Assembly: GCA_013400975.1 (NCBI GenBank)
Contig: WBMZ01004647.1
Span: forward strand, 62,001 to 126,000
DNA length: 64,000 nucleotides
Direction of reading: 5' to 3'
Source of the DNA: Atrichornis clamosus
Taxonomy: Eukaryota; Chordata; Aves; Passeriformes; Menuridae
Numbering within the stretch: the stretch's first letter is position 1; every line of letters starts with the position of its first letter. The notes beneath the pieces are model-generated. The model was not told where the DNA came from, made no database searches, and saw only the letters and a program-made list of their open reading frames with translations. This document shows, piece after piece, positions 38,266 to 49,900 of the stretch. The position numbers and the translations under genes are program-made.

Positions 38266-40489
38266 TATGGCAGACAAGTGTAATGTCCTTGTGTCACTTA
38301 GCAGGTCTGCTTTTGTTCTGTCACTCTGTGCAGCACTCTTTATACACTACAAACTCCACTGCTGAGGATAGTCTTCCTGTAGTTGCTTGACCAGATGGCA
38401 GCTACCAACCACCTCTGTGAAGTGAACATGAGGCCATCAAGTGTCTTTTTTTACATATGTGTTCTTTTCCGGAGTGGGGCTTACAAATGCTCTATTTAAA
38501 TGTATCCTAATAAGTTGAATTAAGAATCTGAAATGGTTTTAACAAGTGTACACGACAAATCAGTCTTGCTGTGCACAATGTGGAATTCTAATGGTGAACT
38601 AGTAGATGATTTATGGTTTGACAGTAGTAAATTAGTAGTCATTTGAAAAACAGCCTGAATTATGAATGTTTTTTGATGAAATAGATACTCAGCACAGTAT
38701 TCACATGTTTTAAGAAGAAAGGATTAATACCTCTCTAGCCCTACTGAGAACAATGTCCAGCAGGGGTAAAAGAGATTGAAAATGGATTCTGAGAAGAGGT
38801 GTCAGTGATTGATGAGAGGAAAAATCCCTTAAGAAATATAATCGGAGCTCTATCAGGAGGTATAGATGAACCTGTGACTCAGGCAATTCTAATGCAAGTA
38901 GTTGTAAAATAATATATGCCTGTAAATCAATATGAAGAAAGAAAAACACCATAAGATTTAAATCCAGAAAAAATAGGAAAGTAAGAAATCATAAAGCAAA
39001 TAATTTGAGATTTACTGATTTCAACCTGCAGTTCAGTTTATTCTATGAACACAAATAGCATCCAAGCCTAAAGATCCCATCCCATCCCAAACAGGGAAAG
39101 GGATTTTGGAATCTCAAGAAAAATGTTGTCTTACTATACCTTGTAATTGATGTACAGAGTTGTTTTATATTTAAAACAGATGATTGAAAGATGCGTTTCT
39201 GAACTCTGAATCCTTCATGTTATCTTTCAACAAGAAGAAGCAATGCTATTTTGACTAAATAGTTGAGAGCAGTAATGATGGAGGTGTATCCAAGGTGTCC
39301 CTTGGCAGATCAATGAATATAAGATCCAAGAGGAAAAGCAACTGCAGGAAAACTGCACCAGATCTTTGAATAGCCAGTCACTCTCTGTACACTACCATAA
39401 TCTTTTAACTGGGATTTGTAATTTACGTGCTAGTGATTCTTTCAATAAATTATTTAGATAAAACTCCCCGGTGTTCCTACTGCATCTAACATCAAGAATT
39501 TCTGAAAACATAGTCTGCTTTTGCCCAGTGCTCGTTTGATGCTGGTTGGCAAAACAGACTTTGAAAATGGAATGCAATTTTTTTTGTGCTTTCCACTGTA
39601 ATTTAGACAAGGCAGAAGTAGGTATGGTCAAACTTGTTGAATAATTTTTGTATAGAAGTTACTAATGTTCAAACATAAAAAATACTAGGCCGGCCTTTTG
39701 TGTAAGAATTACAATTTTATACATGGAAATATATTGTGAGACACAAATTTATTACAAATATTTGACTAATAAATTCAAGATACGCAATGTGTATTTTGCC
39801 AGTATCCTTTTCATATTATGTGCACATTGTGCAAGGTGAAACTGTGTTAACTTTTGTAGTTTGAGTTAATGATTCTCATTATTTCTAAATTGTTTATGAG
39901 CTGCAAATCCAGGATAAATTGGCTGAAGTTTCATTTCCTAAATTTGAAGATACTATATGACTTGAAGTGGTGATCAGATGTTTGGATTTTGCTTGCTTAG
40001 TGGTTTATTACCTGAAAAATATGACCTTGATGATGTTTCCATATGGAATATACTTTTTCAACACAGCAGATTTAATGGTACTAAAGACCCCTGTAAAATG
40101 AATATGCATGGTTTTGTCATGATGTCATGAAGAAAGGTTTCTAAAATGTGTTTGCAGACGGCAGTAGGAATAGCATTGCAAAGGAAGATTTAATTCTGTT
40201 TCTGCTTAACAATACAGCCTATCTTACAGTTTCAGACACATTGTTACAAGTGTTGACTGTCATTTTTATGCTTTAGAAGGAAAGCTTGGAACTTTGTGTA
40301 CCTACTTCACTTTTTCATGTCCTTTTCAAAAATTCGCTCACTTTCAGGTGAGCCTATTGGTTAACTTGCTCTGTTGCGTGCTTAGTGGAAGTTAAATTTG
40401 GCACAAGATAATCTCTAAATATTTAAACTGAACAGAATGTCCTGAAGTCCAGAGAAGGAAGGTTTGCCCAGACATCTATTTTGCTACTA
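38266..40489 (+). other. FSTL5: Intronic sequence, no gene seen
   Basis: AT-rich, with no interspersed repeat recognised. A minus-strand frame of 80 codons at 38710-38952 is leucine-rich by composition only. Confidence 0.5.
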
Positions 40490-40822
40490 AGTTCCTTTTG
40501 TTATTAAGACCCTTCACCATCCTTGCTGCCCTTCTCTGGATATTCTCTAATAGCTTAATATCTTTTCTTTTTNATATTGTGGTGCCCAGAACTGCCCCCA
40601 GCACTCGAGGTGAGGCCACCCCAGTGCAGAGCAGAGCGGGACAATCCCCCCTCCCTTGCCCGGCTGGTGATGCTGGGCCTGATGCCCCCCAGGACATGGT
40701 GGCCCTCCTGGCTCACAGGGCACTGCTGACTCGTGTTCAACTTGCCGTTGGGCAGGACCCCCAGGTCCCTTCCTTCAGCGCTGCTCTCCAGATCTCAGAT
40801 CCCCGTCTGGATGTACATCCAG
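40490..40822 (-). mobile_element. CR1 LINE ORF2 fragment A, antisense
   Basis: Read on the minus strand, this covers the C-terminal ORF2 region from a block like DLGVL...KLNTSQQC through a shifted R-SALHWGGL block to IKLLENIQRRAARMVKGL, a CR1 hallmark. On + it shows GTGGTGCCCAGAACTGC, GAGGTGAGGCCACCCCAGTG and GGACCCCCAGGTCCC. Frameshifts make it non-coding. One ambiguous base (N at 40573) lies inside it. At about 40822 it abuts another CR1 piece in the wrong order. Confidence 0.9.
40573..40573. other. Single ambiguous base (N)
   Basis: The only N in the window, at the edge of a T-rich run inside CR1 fragment A. It may be a heterozygous or uncalled base, or a collapsed gap in a repeat. Confidence 0.95.
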
Positions 40823-40990
40823 GGATGGGCCATCCATGACCTCTCTGCACAACCTATTCAGTGCTTCACCACACTAATAGTGAAGAATTTCTTCCTAACA
40901 TCTAATCTAAACCTAAATTGCCATCTCAATGGGAAACCATTGCCCCTTTTCTTGTCACTATCTGTCTGAATGAAAAGTCCCTCTCCATCA
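40823..40990 (-). mobile_element. CR1 LINE 3' fragment B, antisense, out of order with fragment A
   Basis: On + it reads CAGGGATGGGCCATCCATGA, then GTGAAGAATTTCTTCCTAAC, ATCTAATCTAAACC and CCATTGCCCCTTTTCTTGTC. This is the reverse complement of the CR1 segment encoding a FRLDVRKKFFT-like motif just before the 3' end. In an intact minus-strand CR1 this should lie at lower coordinates than fragment A; here it lies higher. The terminal octamer repeat is missing. Confidence 0.88.
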
Positions 40991-41688
40991 TTTGTATAAA
41001 TACTTACTGTATAATTTGGAGTATTTCCTTGAATGTGATGGCTAAAATAGATACAGCATTAATAGTGATAATTCTGACAGATCCACATCCGCAGTGACAA
41101 ATCTCTCATGTCTAAATTTGTTGGGTTTTTTCTCTTGTATGGGCAGAATCCTATTAAAATATTTGTACATAAAAACATGGATGTGACTGGAGAGTGATCC
41201 AGTTGATGTTCCTGGAGCCATAAAGGCTATGCAAAATACCATTGTGTTGGCATTTTGGTGGGATTTCTTTTGTTGTTTTTCTCCCTGCTTTTGTACTAAT
41301 GTGCTTGGGAAAACTAGCTTGCAATCACAGCTGCTCTGTATGCAGCATAATATGTATTTGTCCAATGAGAGTAATAATTTCATTTCTGTTAGTATCAACT
41401 AGATAAAATGTTAGTCTTCTCAACTAACAGGTTTAAAGATTTTAATTAATTCATGCTTTTAATTATTTTAATTATGTTCTATATTTAAAATTTTTAATTA
41501 TTTCATACATTTTTCTAACTATATTGAAAATTTTAAGGTATAGAGTATTTGAAAGTTACAAATATGTCATAAAATCTATGGAAGTTAGGATTTTAGGTAA
41601 TTAGTTATTGGACTTTTTTTTATTGATTGCATTGATTTAGGAAGCAATAGCTGGCTGCAAGACGGTCATGTTCTTTTTTTTTTGGTCA

Positions 41689-41703
41689 ACACACACACAC
41701 ACA
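41689..41703. repeat. (AC)n microsatellite
   Basis: About seven AC units, 15 bases, preceded by a short poly-T run. Confidence 0.9.
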
Positions 41704-43362
41704 TTAATTTCAGTAGGATAAGCACAGTTCAGCATGTAAATTCCTTATTCAAACTGCCCTGTGATTTTTGAGGTTAGACAGTAGATGATAGGTTTGCTTT
41801 TCTCAGATACATAAATATTACTGAGATTTTTGGGTTCCCCAAAATGAATCTGAATCTCTCCCCAGATGGACCCATCCCTGCAGTTGAACTTAATAGGCTG
41901 TTCACTCTGTCTCCTGGTTGCAGTAGGAGTCACAGAAAGCTGACTCAGCTGAAGTCACTGAGTGTTTCCTCATTGGCTTCGTTATGGCCAGTAAATTTCA
42001 TCACAGAGCGGGGAGGAAAGGATTCATAAGAAGAATAAAGTAATACCATGTATCACATCACTTGTTTCAATGTCAATTGGCATCACTTCATAAGAAGTAC
42101 TTAATGTATTCTATGTCTTTACCTTACATCATCAGTTTATAGGAGCTAAAATTATATTTTTATAACTTAAATTCAATCTCCACTGCTAGAAGAAACCAGT
42201 TTGAAATTATTGTGTGTTTTCTGGGTAGAGGATATGGTTTTGGTGGCAAAGGTTTGTGTGAAGGTGTAGAAAAATATTATTTACTTTTAAATTGATACTG
42301 GCTCAGAAAACTCATGCAAGTTAAGCAATACTTTGGAATAATAGCCTTGTAATATGTACAATGCAGTTACCCTCACTAAATTCTACATAGTTTGGATTTT
42401 TTCAATTCATTTTGACTAGAGTTTTGACACTGAATTTAATAGTTTATTTTAAAAGTTGAAACAACAGAAAAACCTCTGGGGAGTTATCAAGAGTATAATC
42501 TGCTAGAAAGTAATCTTTTTCATCTTATATGAAGTTATTTTATGCATATCTATCCCCAGACTAAAAGATAACAAAAGGTAGAATGTTGTTTCGTGTCAAC
42601 AATTTCAAGTTCCAAATCTTGCATAGCTAATAGCAAACAAATATAGAAATAATTAAGGCTTACTTTGGCTGATATGTTTAATATTTTGTCTTGCTTTAAT
42701 AAAATCATCCCTTTCAAAGCTGCCATATTGACCTGTGCTTCTGATATTTTCTCAGTATATACACACGTACCTATCCAGCTGTAAAAGGTATTGTTTCTTA
42801 TTATAATTTTACACAGAAATTTAAGGACAGCAACTGACAACTTAAGGTTTTCAATCACATTTTTATTTCTCTCTCACACATATATTCATAACTATGTTTC
42901 TTAAAATTCCAAGCATCTACTCAATTGTTATGATTTTATAGTTCCCTTTCGCTTGAGCATTAAATATTAGTAGTATTTTTCAAATTAAAACTGTATGCTG
43001 AGATAGGGGAGAGATGGGTTTTATTTCAGAATGAACTTATGTAGTTAACCTCCTTGCCTGTCTTAACTTTTATTTTTCTTTATAATTTATTCTTCATTTC
43101 CCTTGTATATTGCTTTGTCTGTTTAGTTTTTCATTACTCATCAATGAAAACTGTACTTTGTTTAGAAACTTTTATCTGTAGTTTACTCTTTTTTGGTTAA
43201 CTTTCATGCCTGGGTAGTTTTTTTCTTTTTCATTTGCCTTAATGTTGTCTTCATTTTTTTTCCAAATCTGGACATAATCTAAAGTAGCAGTGAATCTTCA
43301 GTGGCAAGAAACACAAACCTATAGTTGCTGAGTCTGGGAAAGCACAGACTTAAAAATTTATC

Positions 43363-43383
43363 TTTTTTTTTTTTTTTTTTTTT
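43363..43383. repeat. Poly-T run (21 bases)
   Basis: An uninterrupted homopolymer, the longest in the window. It could be the A-tail of something retroposed on the minus strand, but the DNA at higher coordinates shows no recognised retrogene. Confidence 0.88.
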
Positions 43384-45125
43384 AATGTTGTTCCATGGCT
43401 TAGCTATTCTGCTCAATGTCTGGGTGCTATAGCACATACCTCACCAACTTACTGTGTGAATATTGTTCTTGCATATAATATGGTAAAATCAATTAAATCA
43501 GATTATACATTTGTCTAGTTTGATAATAGTGGATACTTCTGGAAAAAAAATGCAATAAATAGAAGATGGCTATAGTCATTCCCACAAGTATGTCTTCCCA
43601 GACTCTGGTAACTAGGAATTTAAGGACTCAAAGCTCCCAAATGGCCTGTTCTGCAACTAATCTCATTTATGCTTTTGTTTTATGAAACATTCTGTGAGAA
43701 GGAATTTTTTCAATTGAATTGTGCCGTATATGAGAAGGTCTTCCTTTTGGGTTTTAAGTCTACTGCTTAGAATTTTTCTTTTTAAATTCTATTCTTTGAG
43801 TGAGACAGATAATATAAATGCTATACCTTGCATTGCTATGTGTAAATCTAGTTTTCAAGCTACTGAAATTCCTATGCCAAATCTTGCCTTAATAAAGTTT
43901 GTAAGATATACTGGGATTTTCCTCTCAGAATATAGTTTATTGAAATCTGTTTTACTTGTCTTACTGCTGCTGTTCTTCATTTTTTAAAAAATTATTAATA
44001 CCATATTATGCAGCAATTAGCTCCAACATATCAATATCTATGGCACTTAGGAAACATATGTGTGTCATTTTCAAAGTGTCTGAGTTATCTTTCCTAATAG
44101 TGAAATATTGTCATACAGGATTTTGGTTCTTGTGTTTATTTTGGTGTTTAGATAGATGGATTTCAATAAGTAATTGTGAAAAATTACATTTAAACAACCA
44201 CGGGAATTAGTATAAGATGAAAATTTAAGGTGGTAGCAGAAGTGGGTTGAAAGATTCATTTAAACAAACAATGGTAGAAGAAAGGCTGTTGATAAGGCAT
44301 GACAGTCAGAAAATGCTCAAGCTATGTGACATAGGTAGACCAACAATGAAAGATACAATTGCATAGTAACTCTCATTGTAACCAAACATTTCCTCCAATT
44401 CCAGCCAACTCCACCCCAATGCCTTAGAGAGAAAGGACAGAATTAATTATTTGGCTGTTTGTTTTATTTCACTGTCCCTCTGGAATCTTAATTTAAGATT
44501 TTAATTCTAAAAATAAGTGTGCACATTTCTTTCTACAAGGACACGAGAGTTTGTTGCTTCCAAAGTATGTGAGTGTCATAAATGTCCTGAGTTAAATTGC
44601 TTGGAATCTGTTTGGCATCGAGTCAGAATTTTGTTTTTCTGTGTATTTCACCTGTAGGGACTCCTTTTGCCAGATGTATTCAGAGCTCCATTGAAGCAGT
44701 TGTACAGTTCATTGAAAGGAAGTGTTGGTGTCCCTCTTGCATTCATCATGTTGTAGGAAACAAGAATCAGGTGCCCCTTCTGCTTCCTTTGGAGTGTAGA
44801 CTACCTCAAGAATTGTAGCTCACAACAACAGTAGTTAACTTTGAGGATTGGCCTACTTTTGTTGAAAGACTCTTACAAAGTCATTGTGCCAGTCCATAGG
44901 TCGGAAATACTCTCTAGGTTGCTAGTTGGAGCACTGGTGTGGGAGGATCAAGTCCTAATCCTTATTCCAGGTACTGTTTTAAGCTATGGAAGTTCAACTG
45001 AAGAGATAGAAAGGTAGATTTTTCATAATATTCTCAATTCTCATAGCTGAAAAATCCTCCTGGAGATATGGTATCTGGGAAGGAATAATTTGTCTAAAGA
45101 AAGTTTCAAGTTTTTAATTTTTTTT

Positions 45126-45195
45126 TAATGTCTCAATTGTAAGATATATTCCCCACTGTTTAATGTCTCAATTGTAAGATATATTCCCCACTGTT
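45126..45195 (+). repeat. Perfect 35-bp tandem duplication
   Basis: A 35-bp unit beginning TAATGTCTCAATTG and ending CCCCACTGTT occurs at 45126-45160 and again immediately at 45161-45195, identical throughout. Identity implies a recent duplication, a polymorphic minisatellite seed or an assembly artefact. Confidence 0.95.
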
Positions 45196-46309
45196 TTACT
45201 TATTAAGCCACACCCCATTTGTGGATGCTTTGTGAGTCTGAAGGCTTTTGTAAATAGAATCTACATTCATTTGAAGAGTTTAATACTGATTTGAAATGGT
45301 GTAACTAGGGGCAAAACGTGGTCCCAAGTGTGCTTTGATATGAATGTGGTGGTTATGATAGAATCTCTCAAAATTCCTTAACTATGACTATTAGAGCTAA
45401 AAACTTTTGGGATACAGTTAGCTAACTTACCATAATTAAAGCAATGTCTTATTGTAATCTGCCTTTAGTCAGGCATACCTGAGAGCTGAAATAACCTTTT
45501 TAAAATTCTCATCTTTCATGCCTGAGAGGCTCTTGAAACGTGAGTGTAGTAGACTGACTTTTTTGCTTATTTTGTTCTGTGGTAGAGATTTTTTTTTCTT
45601 TTCATAGCAAGTTCGTGTTTAAGTTGTCTCTCTCTGAAGTAGGTCTTTTGCATCTGTACATTTGAATCTGGATGAGCTAATTACTTTCAGAGTAAGGTGG
45701 ACTTTGTAAGAAAGCTAGACTTTGATTTTGGTTTGGATTATTTTTGCTAGTTCTGTTCTCATTTACACTTACAATAAATATTTACTATAAGTGATAGTAG
45801 AATGTCCAGTCAGAATACCCTCAAATATACACCTGCTACTGAAAAACATATTTTGTAGAAACAGGTGCTACAAGCACAAACTGATAAACAGCAGAAGTCC
45901 TGAGATACTGTTTCTTAGTGCTTCACTTGATAATTTTGTTTAGGATTTTCTGGTGTTCATGAGCTCTCTTTGCTTTTTGCACTGGTTTCCTTTTCTCAGA
46001 TATTAATACATTGCTAATTCCTGCTGTATCCTAATCTTGGCTCTGCCCTGAGTGCCTCTTGGCTTCTTTAAGTCTGTAAAGTCCTGGAGTATCCTAATTT
46101 TAGGTTTGCCAAAGAAGCTTTTCTCAGTGTCACAGAGAGAAAATTGCACCAAGTACTTTTACTCTCATCTTAGAATATTTTCCTATTTAGTTGTTTCATT
46201 TTTAAAAATTTTGATAGAATTACTTTTTAAAAATGTTTCACATGACAATTAAATCTTCTCCAACAATATTATTTAACCTTATATTTGTATTTTTTTTGGT
46301 TTTTTGGTC

Positions 46310-46900
46310 CTTGCTGAGCAGTTGGTCCTTGGAGAGCACTTCATATTTAGTTCACCTAAATCTTGTAACATGAAATTCCCTCAGGCGTTTAAATTCTTTA
46401 CTGCTGCTCAAGTCTGTTCTAATTTGACAATAATTTTCTGGTGATATGCCCAGAACTGAACAAGCTGTTCCAGAAGCAGCTGTGGAAGTGCAGGATACCA
46501 ACTACGCAAGCACTGTTGGATGTTGCTTTTGATATGCACAGCCTAATGCCGCAAAGGCTTTCTTGTGACCAATTCACAGTAAAATATATTTTCTCTCAAA
46601 TCCCCTGTTTTGATGTTACTCTGAAAATTTCTTCTTTTTCTTCAAAAACTTTTCCAAATTATTTTTCACAGTCTGATACAATTTTATTATCTTCAGATTA
46701 TGTTTTGAAAAACTATCTCATTGATATTGCTTTATCTCTCATGTGATTTATGTATTTCTTCAGCTTATTACTTATTGAATCTTCTAGGTTATTACTGAGG
46801 ATGCTGAGTACTAGGCCTGATATAGTTCTATATATCATCCTAGATGGGACCTTTCACTGTTCAATACACACCATGTCTTAAAACTCTGTCAAGTGTGGGT
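46310..46900 (-). mobile_element. Very old CR1-like LINE fragment, antisense
   Basis: Heavily diverged, but several blocks occur in the order expected for a minus-strand CR1. ATGCCCAGAACTGAAC with CAGAAGCAGC is at about 46446-46485, TTTTGATATGCACAGCCTAA at about 46527, and a degenerate ATTACTGAGGATGCTGAGTA block followed by a GGCCTGATATAG-like stretch at about 46790-46825. An open frame of 101 codons at 46441-46746 falls inside it and is not a gene. Boundaries are approximate. Confidence 0.65.
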
Positions 46901-49900
46901 TATTAACCTTTTCTTCCCTTGTGAATTCTACTAAATGTGAATTAACTTTGTAACAGCTAAATCACCCACTGAAATAGGAATAGTTTTCATTCCTTAGATT
47001 GTTTTGTTTTTCTTTTCTCTGTGCTCCTCTGAATAACAATGACATTCAATCAGAAATATATTTCAATATATTTCAAAATTGAATGATTGTTTTCTTCCCT
47101 GCAGATTGACATTCCCCTCCCCCCCACCCCGTTTTAAAATTAACTTTTGATATTGCTTTCTAATATTAGTTTCTCATATTATTAATGGAGACTACCAGGC
47201 TGGGTTAGATACAAATGACCCAACATATTTTTTTAGATCTATTTCTGTAAAGTGAACAAGCATATCCTTACATCAGTTCTAGAAAGAGAAAAGATGCAGA
47301 TTATTCCTCTGTCACCAGCATGCTATGTTCCTTCTCATAATATGCAGAGTATAGTTTTCAAGGCTCGAGGTAGTCCTTTACTCAGAATATAGCTTCATTT
47401 TTCAACATTGAAGATATATATGTGAGTAAGACTTTCCAAGGTATAAGATGTTTAGTTATGGGTAAGTGGGTAATCTAGTCTAGAAAATTTTACTTGGACA
47501 CTTTCCTGTGAGAATAATGACTCTCTTCTCTTCCTCCATATACCCCCTCACTGCTAATTCTTCAACCTTTCATGAGGATAGGTGGAAAGCTGGCAATACA
47601 GAAGTGAAAATCCAACTCAGGAAAGGAACATATCCTATAAAATGCCTTCTAAGTACAATGTTTTGATTTTTATCTGAATGTGTTAAACTCTGTAATATAA
47701 TATACTGAGGCCGAGGTGTTAAGCACTTATTTGAGCCTGAGCATTTTTTTCCTGAGTACTGTCTGTATTGTAGACTTAATGAGATGTATTAGCACTTGGT
47801 CCTTTAATACAATATTTGATTGGTTATGTCCACTGAAGTCAAATTAAGTGTGAACTAAATAGCATTAGCTTACACTCACTTAAATTTTATGGCATCCTTT
47901 ATAGTTTTTCTGTTTCTTTATTATTTTATGCATTTTATTACTTTTTAAGAAATAAACTAGAACCAGTTAATGTGTGCTACCATGTTGCTCCTATGTAGCT
48001 GGACTGGATTTCTCAGGTGCATGAAGGGCATTTCTCCTGCATGTTCAGAGCAGCACTAACAGTGCAATATAACCCCTCACTTAGGAGGAATAAAGGACAT
48101 ATTTGTCCATAAGTTTCATAGTTGTTTCCTAGAATGTCAAAGGAAAAATAGCAGCTCAATGTCTGTTTGTTTATAGACTCCAGTGACTCTTCAAATTTTA
48201 TGTCTTTCTGTCTCATCCTCTATCACACAGTCAGTCCCTTCTCATGTAGCAGTACCTCACCTGAGTGCAACAATTCCAGTCTATTCCTCTTTTATCTCTC
48301 TGCCAATCAAGCTGCCATTGTCCTCTTATTTCCATTATAGCTCCTGTTTCACCAGTAGGATGCTTTCTCCTTTATTATGTCTGCACAAGAAAAATACTGA
48401 AATGACAGCTGCAATGCAACCTGTTCCTAGATCTCTTCCCATAATGTCCTTTGTCTTTTAGAAAAAGCAGTTGGGAATGGGGAGAGGTTAATCCCTTTGT
48501 GGTCTGTGGTCTCCCTGGTTGTGAGGTATTCTTGTTGAAGTGGAAACCATGTTATTTATATACTAGAGTCAATAAAATCTATGTTAAATATATTATTTTT
48601 TTGGATGACTGCACTGAGTAATGCTGGAGGAATAATTGACAGGAAAAGGTATCTTTGTAGTTGCAGAGGAAATTCTCCATTCCCAGTCAGGTTTCAAATG
48701 AGTGTGCTGGAGACATTCTTTTTATTTATGGAAACCAAAATGCCCCAGAAACTATAGGAAAGCTGTAACCTTTAAAATCTGTGGATTTTGCATATATTAT
48801 TATATCAAATATCAAATTGTCATTGTTAAGTGTTTAAAAGGAGAAAGATGACAAACAATTTTACAGTGCAAATGCTTAAATTTTGTCATGGTTTGAATAA
48901 TTTAAAGCAGGGCATGTCATGGAAAATGCTAAATTAATAGTTCTACAGAGAATGACCTTAATAGCATCTATCCCTTGGCAATGAAGCAACGGCAATGGTA
49001 TTTAGCTATTCTATAGCAATTTCCATTTTCAAAGTACTGCACTTATTTAATAGTTTTGGTAGAGGGGAAAACAGTTCTTGTCTAAAGCTCTTGAATTCCT
49101 TTACATTGGATCATGACTAAGTAAGGAACCCTTTATAAGGCAGAAGAGCTTAGAACTAGAAAGAGGTACTTCAGTCCTGTAGAAAGAGCTGACTATTTTT
49201 TTACGTATTCTGAATATAAATGACATGACTAGAAGTAGAAACATTTTCAGAAGGATGGAAACTGGAGAATACAAAATGTTTCTACCATTGAATCCTTCTA
49301 ACCAGCTGGACAGATAAGTCATAATATAGTTTTCATAGAATAAAACTATAATCCAGCATTCTAGACACTAAAGGCAATTTTTCCCTTTTATCTCTTCTCT
49401 TAGTGCAATATGTCTGACAAATTTCATAGGTTTTTTGACCACTCAAAGTCGTGCAACTCTAAAAGATCTTTTAAAAATAAACCTATTTATATAACTGAGG
49501 AAAAAAACAGGGATAGATACCCTCATGAGAACAGCATTGACCTTTAGATAGTTAGTCCCTAGTGAAGAACTAGGTTTTATGCCATTTTTTGGGTAATTTT
49601 GCAGTTCAATAGGAAGGGATTCTTTCAGAAGCTTTCTTCATTGCTACTCAAGATTATCTGTAATTAAGTAAAAATGAGATGGAATGAACATACAGCAAAA
49701 GACTGTAAACATGTTTGCACATTTTGATAAACATTCCTGCATTTTTTCCACTTGTAGCATTGATTCATCTGCATCATACTAAATGGAAATGAGCAAGATG
49801 TAAAATTAATCCACCCTTGTAACTATCTGAAGAGAGTAATTATCTGATGCTTACAAGCTGTTTCTAGAATAGATCCTTTCCAAGCTACATTAAATTTTAT

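Larger units (their letters stand above)
40991..46309 (+). other. FSTL5: Intronic sequence, no gene seen
   Basis: AT-rich, with very A/T-biased stretches at about 41430-41530. An (AC)n lies at 41689-41703, a T21 run at 43363-43383 and a perfect 35-bp tandem duplication at 45126-45195. The open frame at 44597-44818 is preceded by a pyrimidine tract and AG but has no recognised donor or homology. Confidence 0.5.

Noticed and set aside
40498..40839. 113-codon open frame on + containing an ambiguous residue
   Set aside because: It is the antisense strand of CR1 fragment A; proline/alanine richness comes from the GC-rich CR1 sequence.
44597..44818. Cysteine-containing open frame preceded by a pyrimidine tract and AG
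   Set aside because: It has no convincing donor at its end, no FSTL5 resemblance and ends in a stop. Acceptor-like tracts are common in T-rich introns.
46441..46746. 101-codon open frame on +
   Set aside because: It lies on the antisense strand of an old CR1 and has no known domain.
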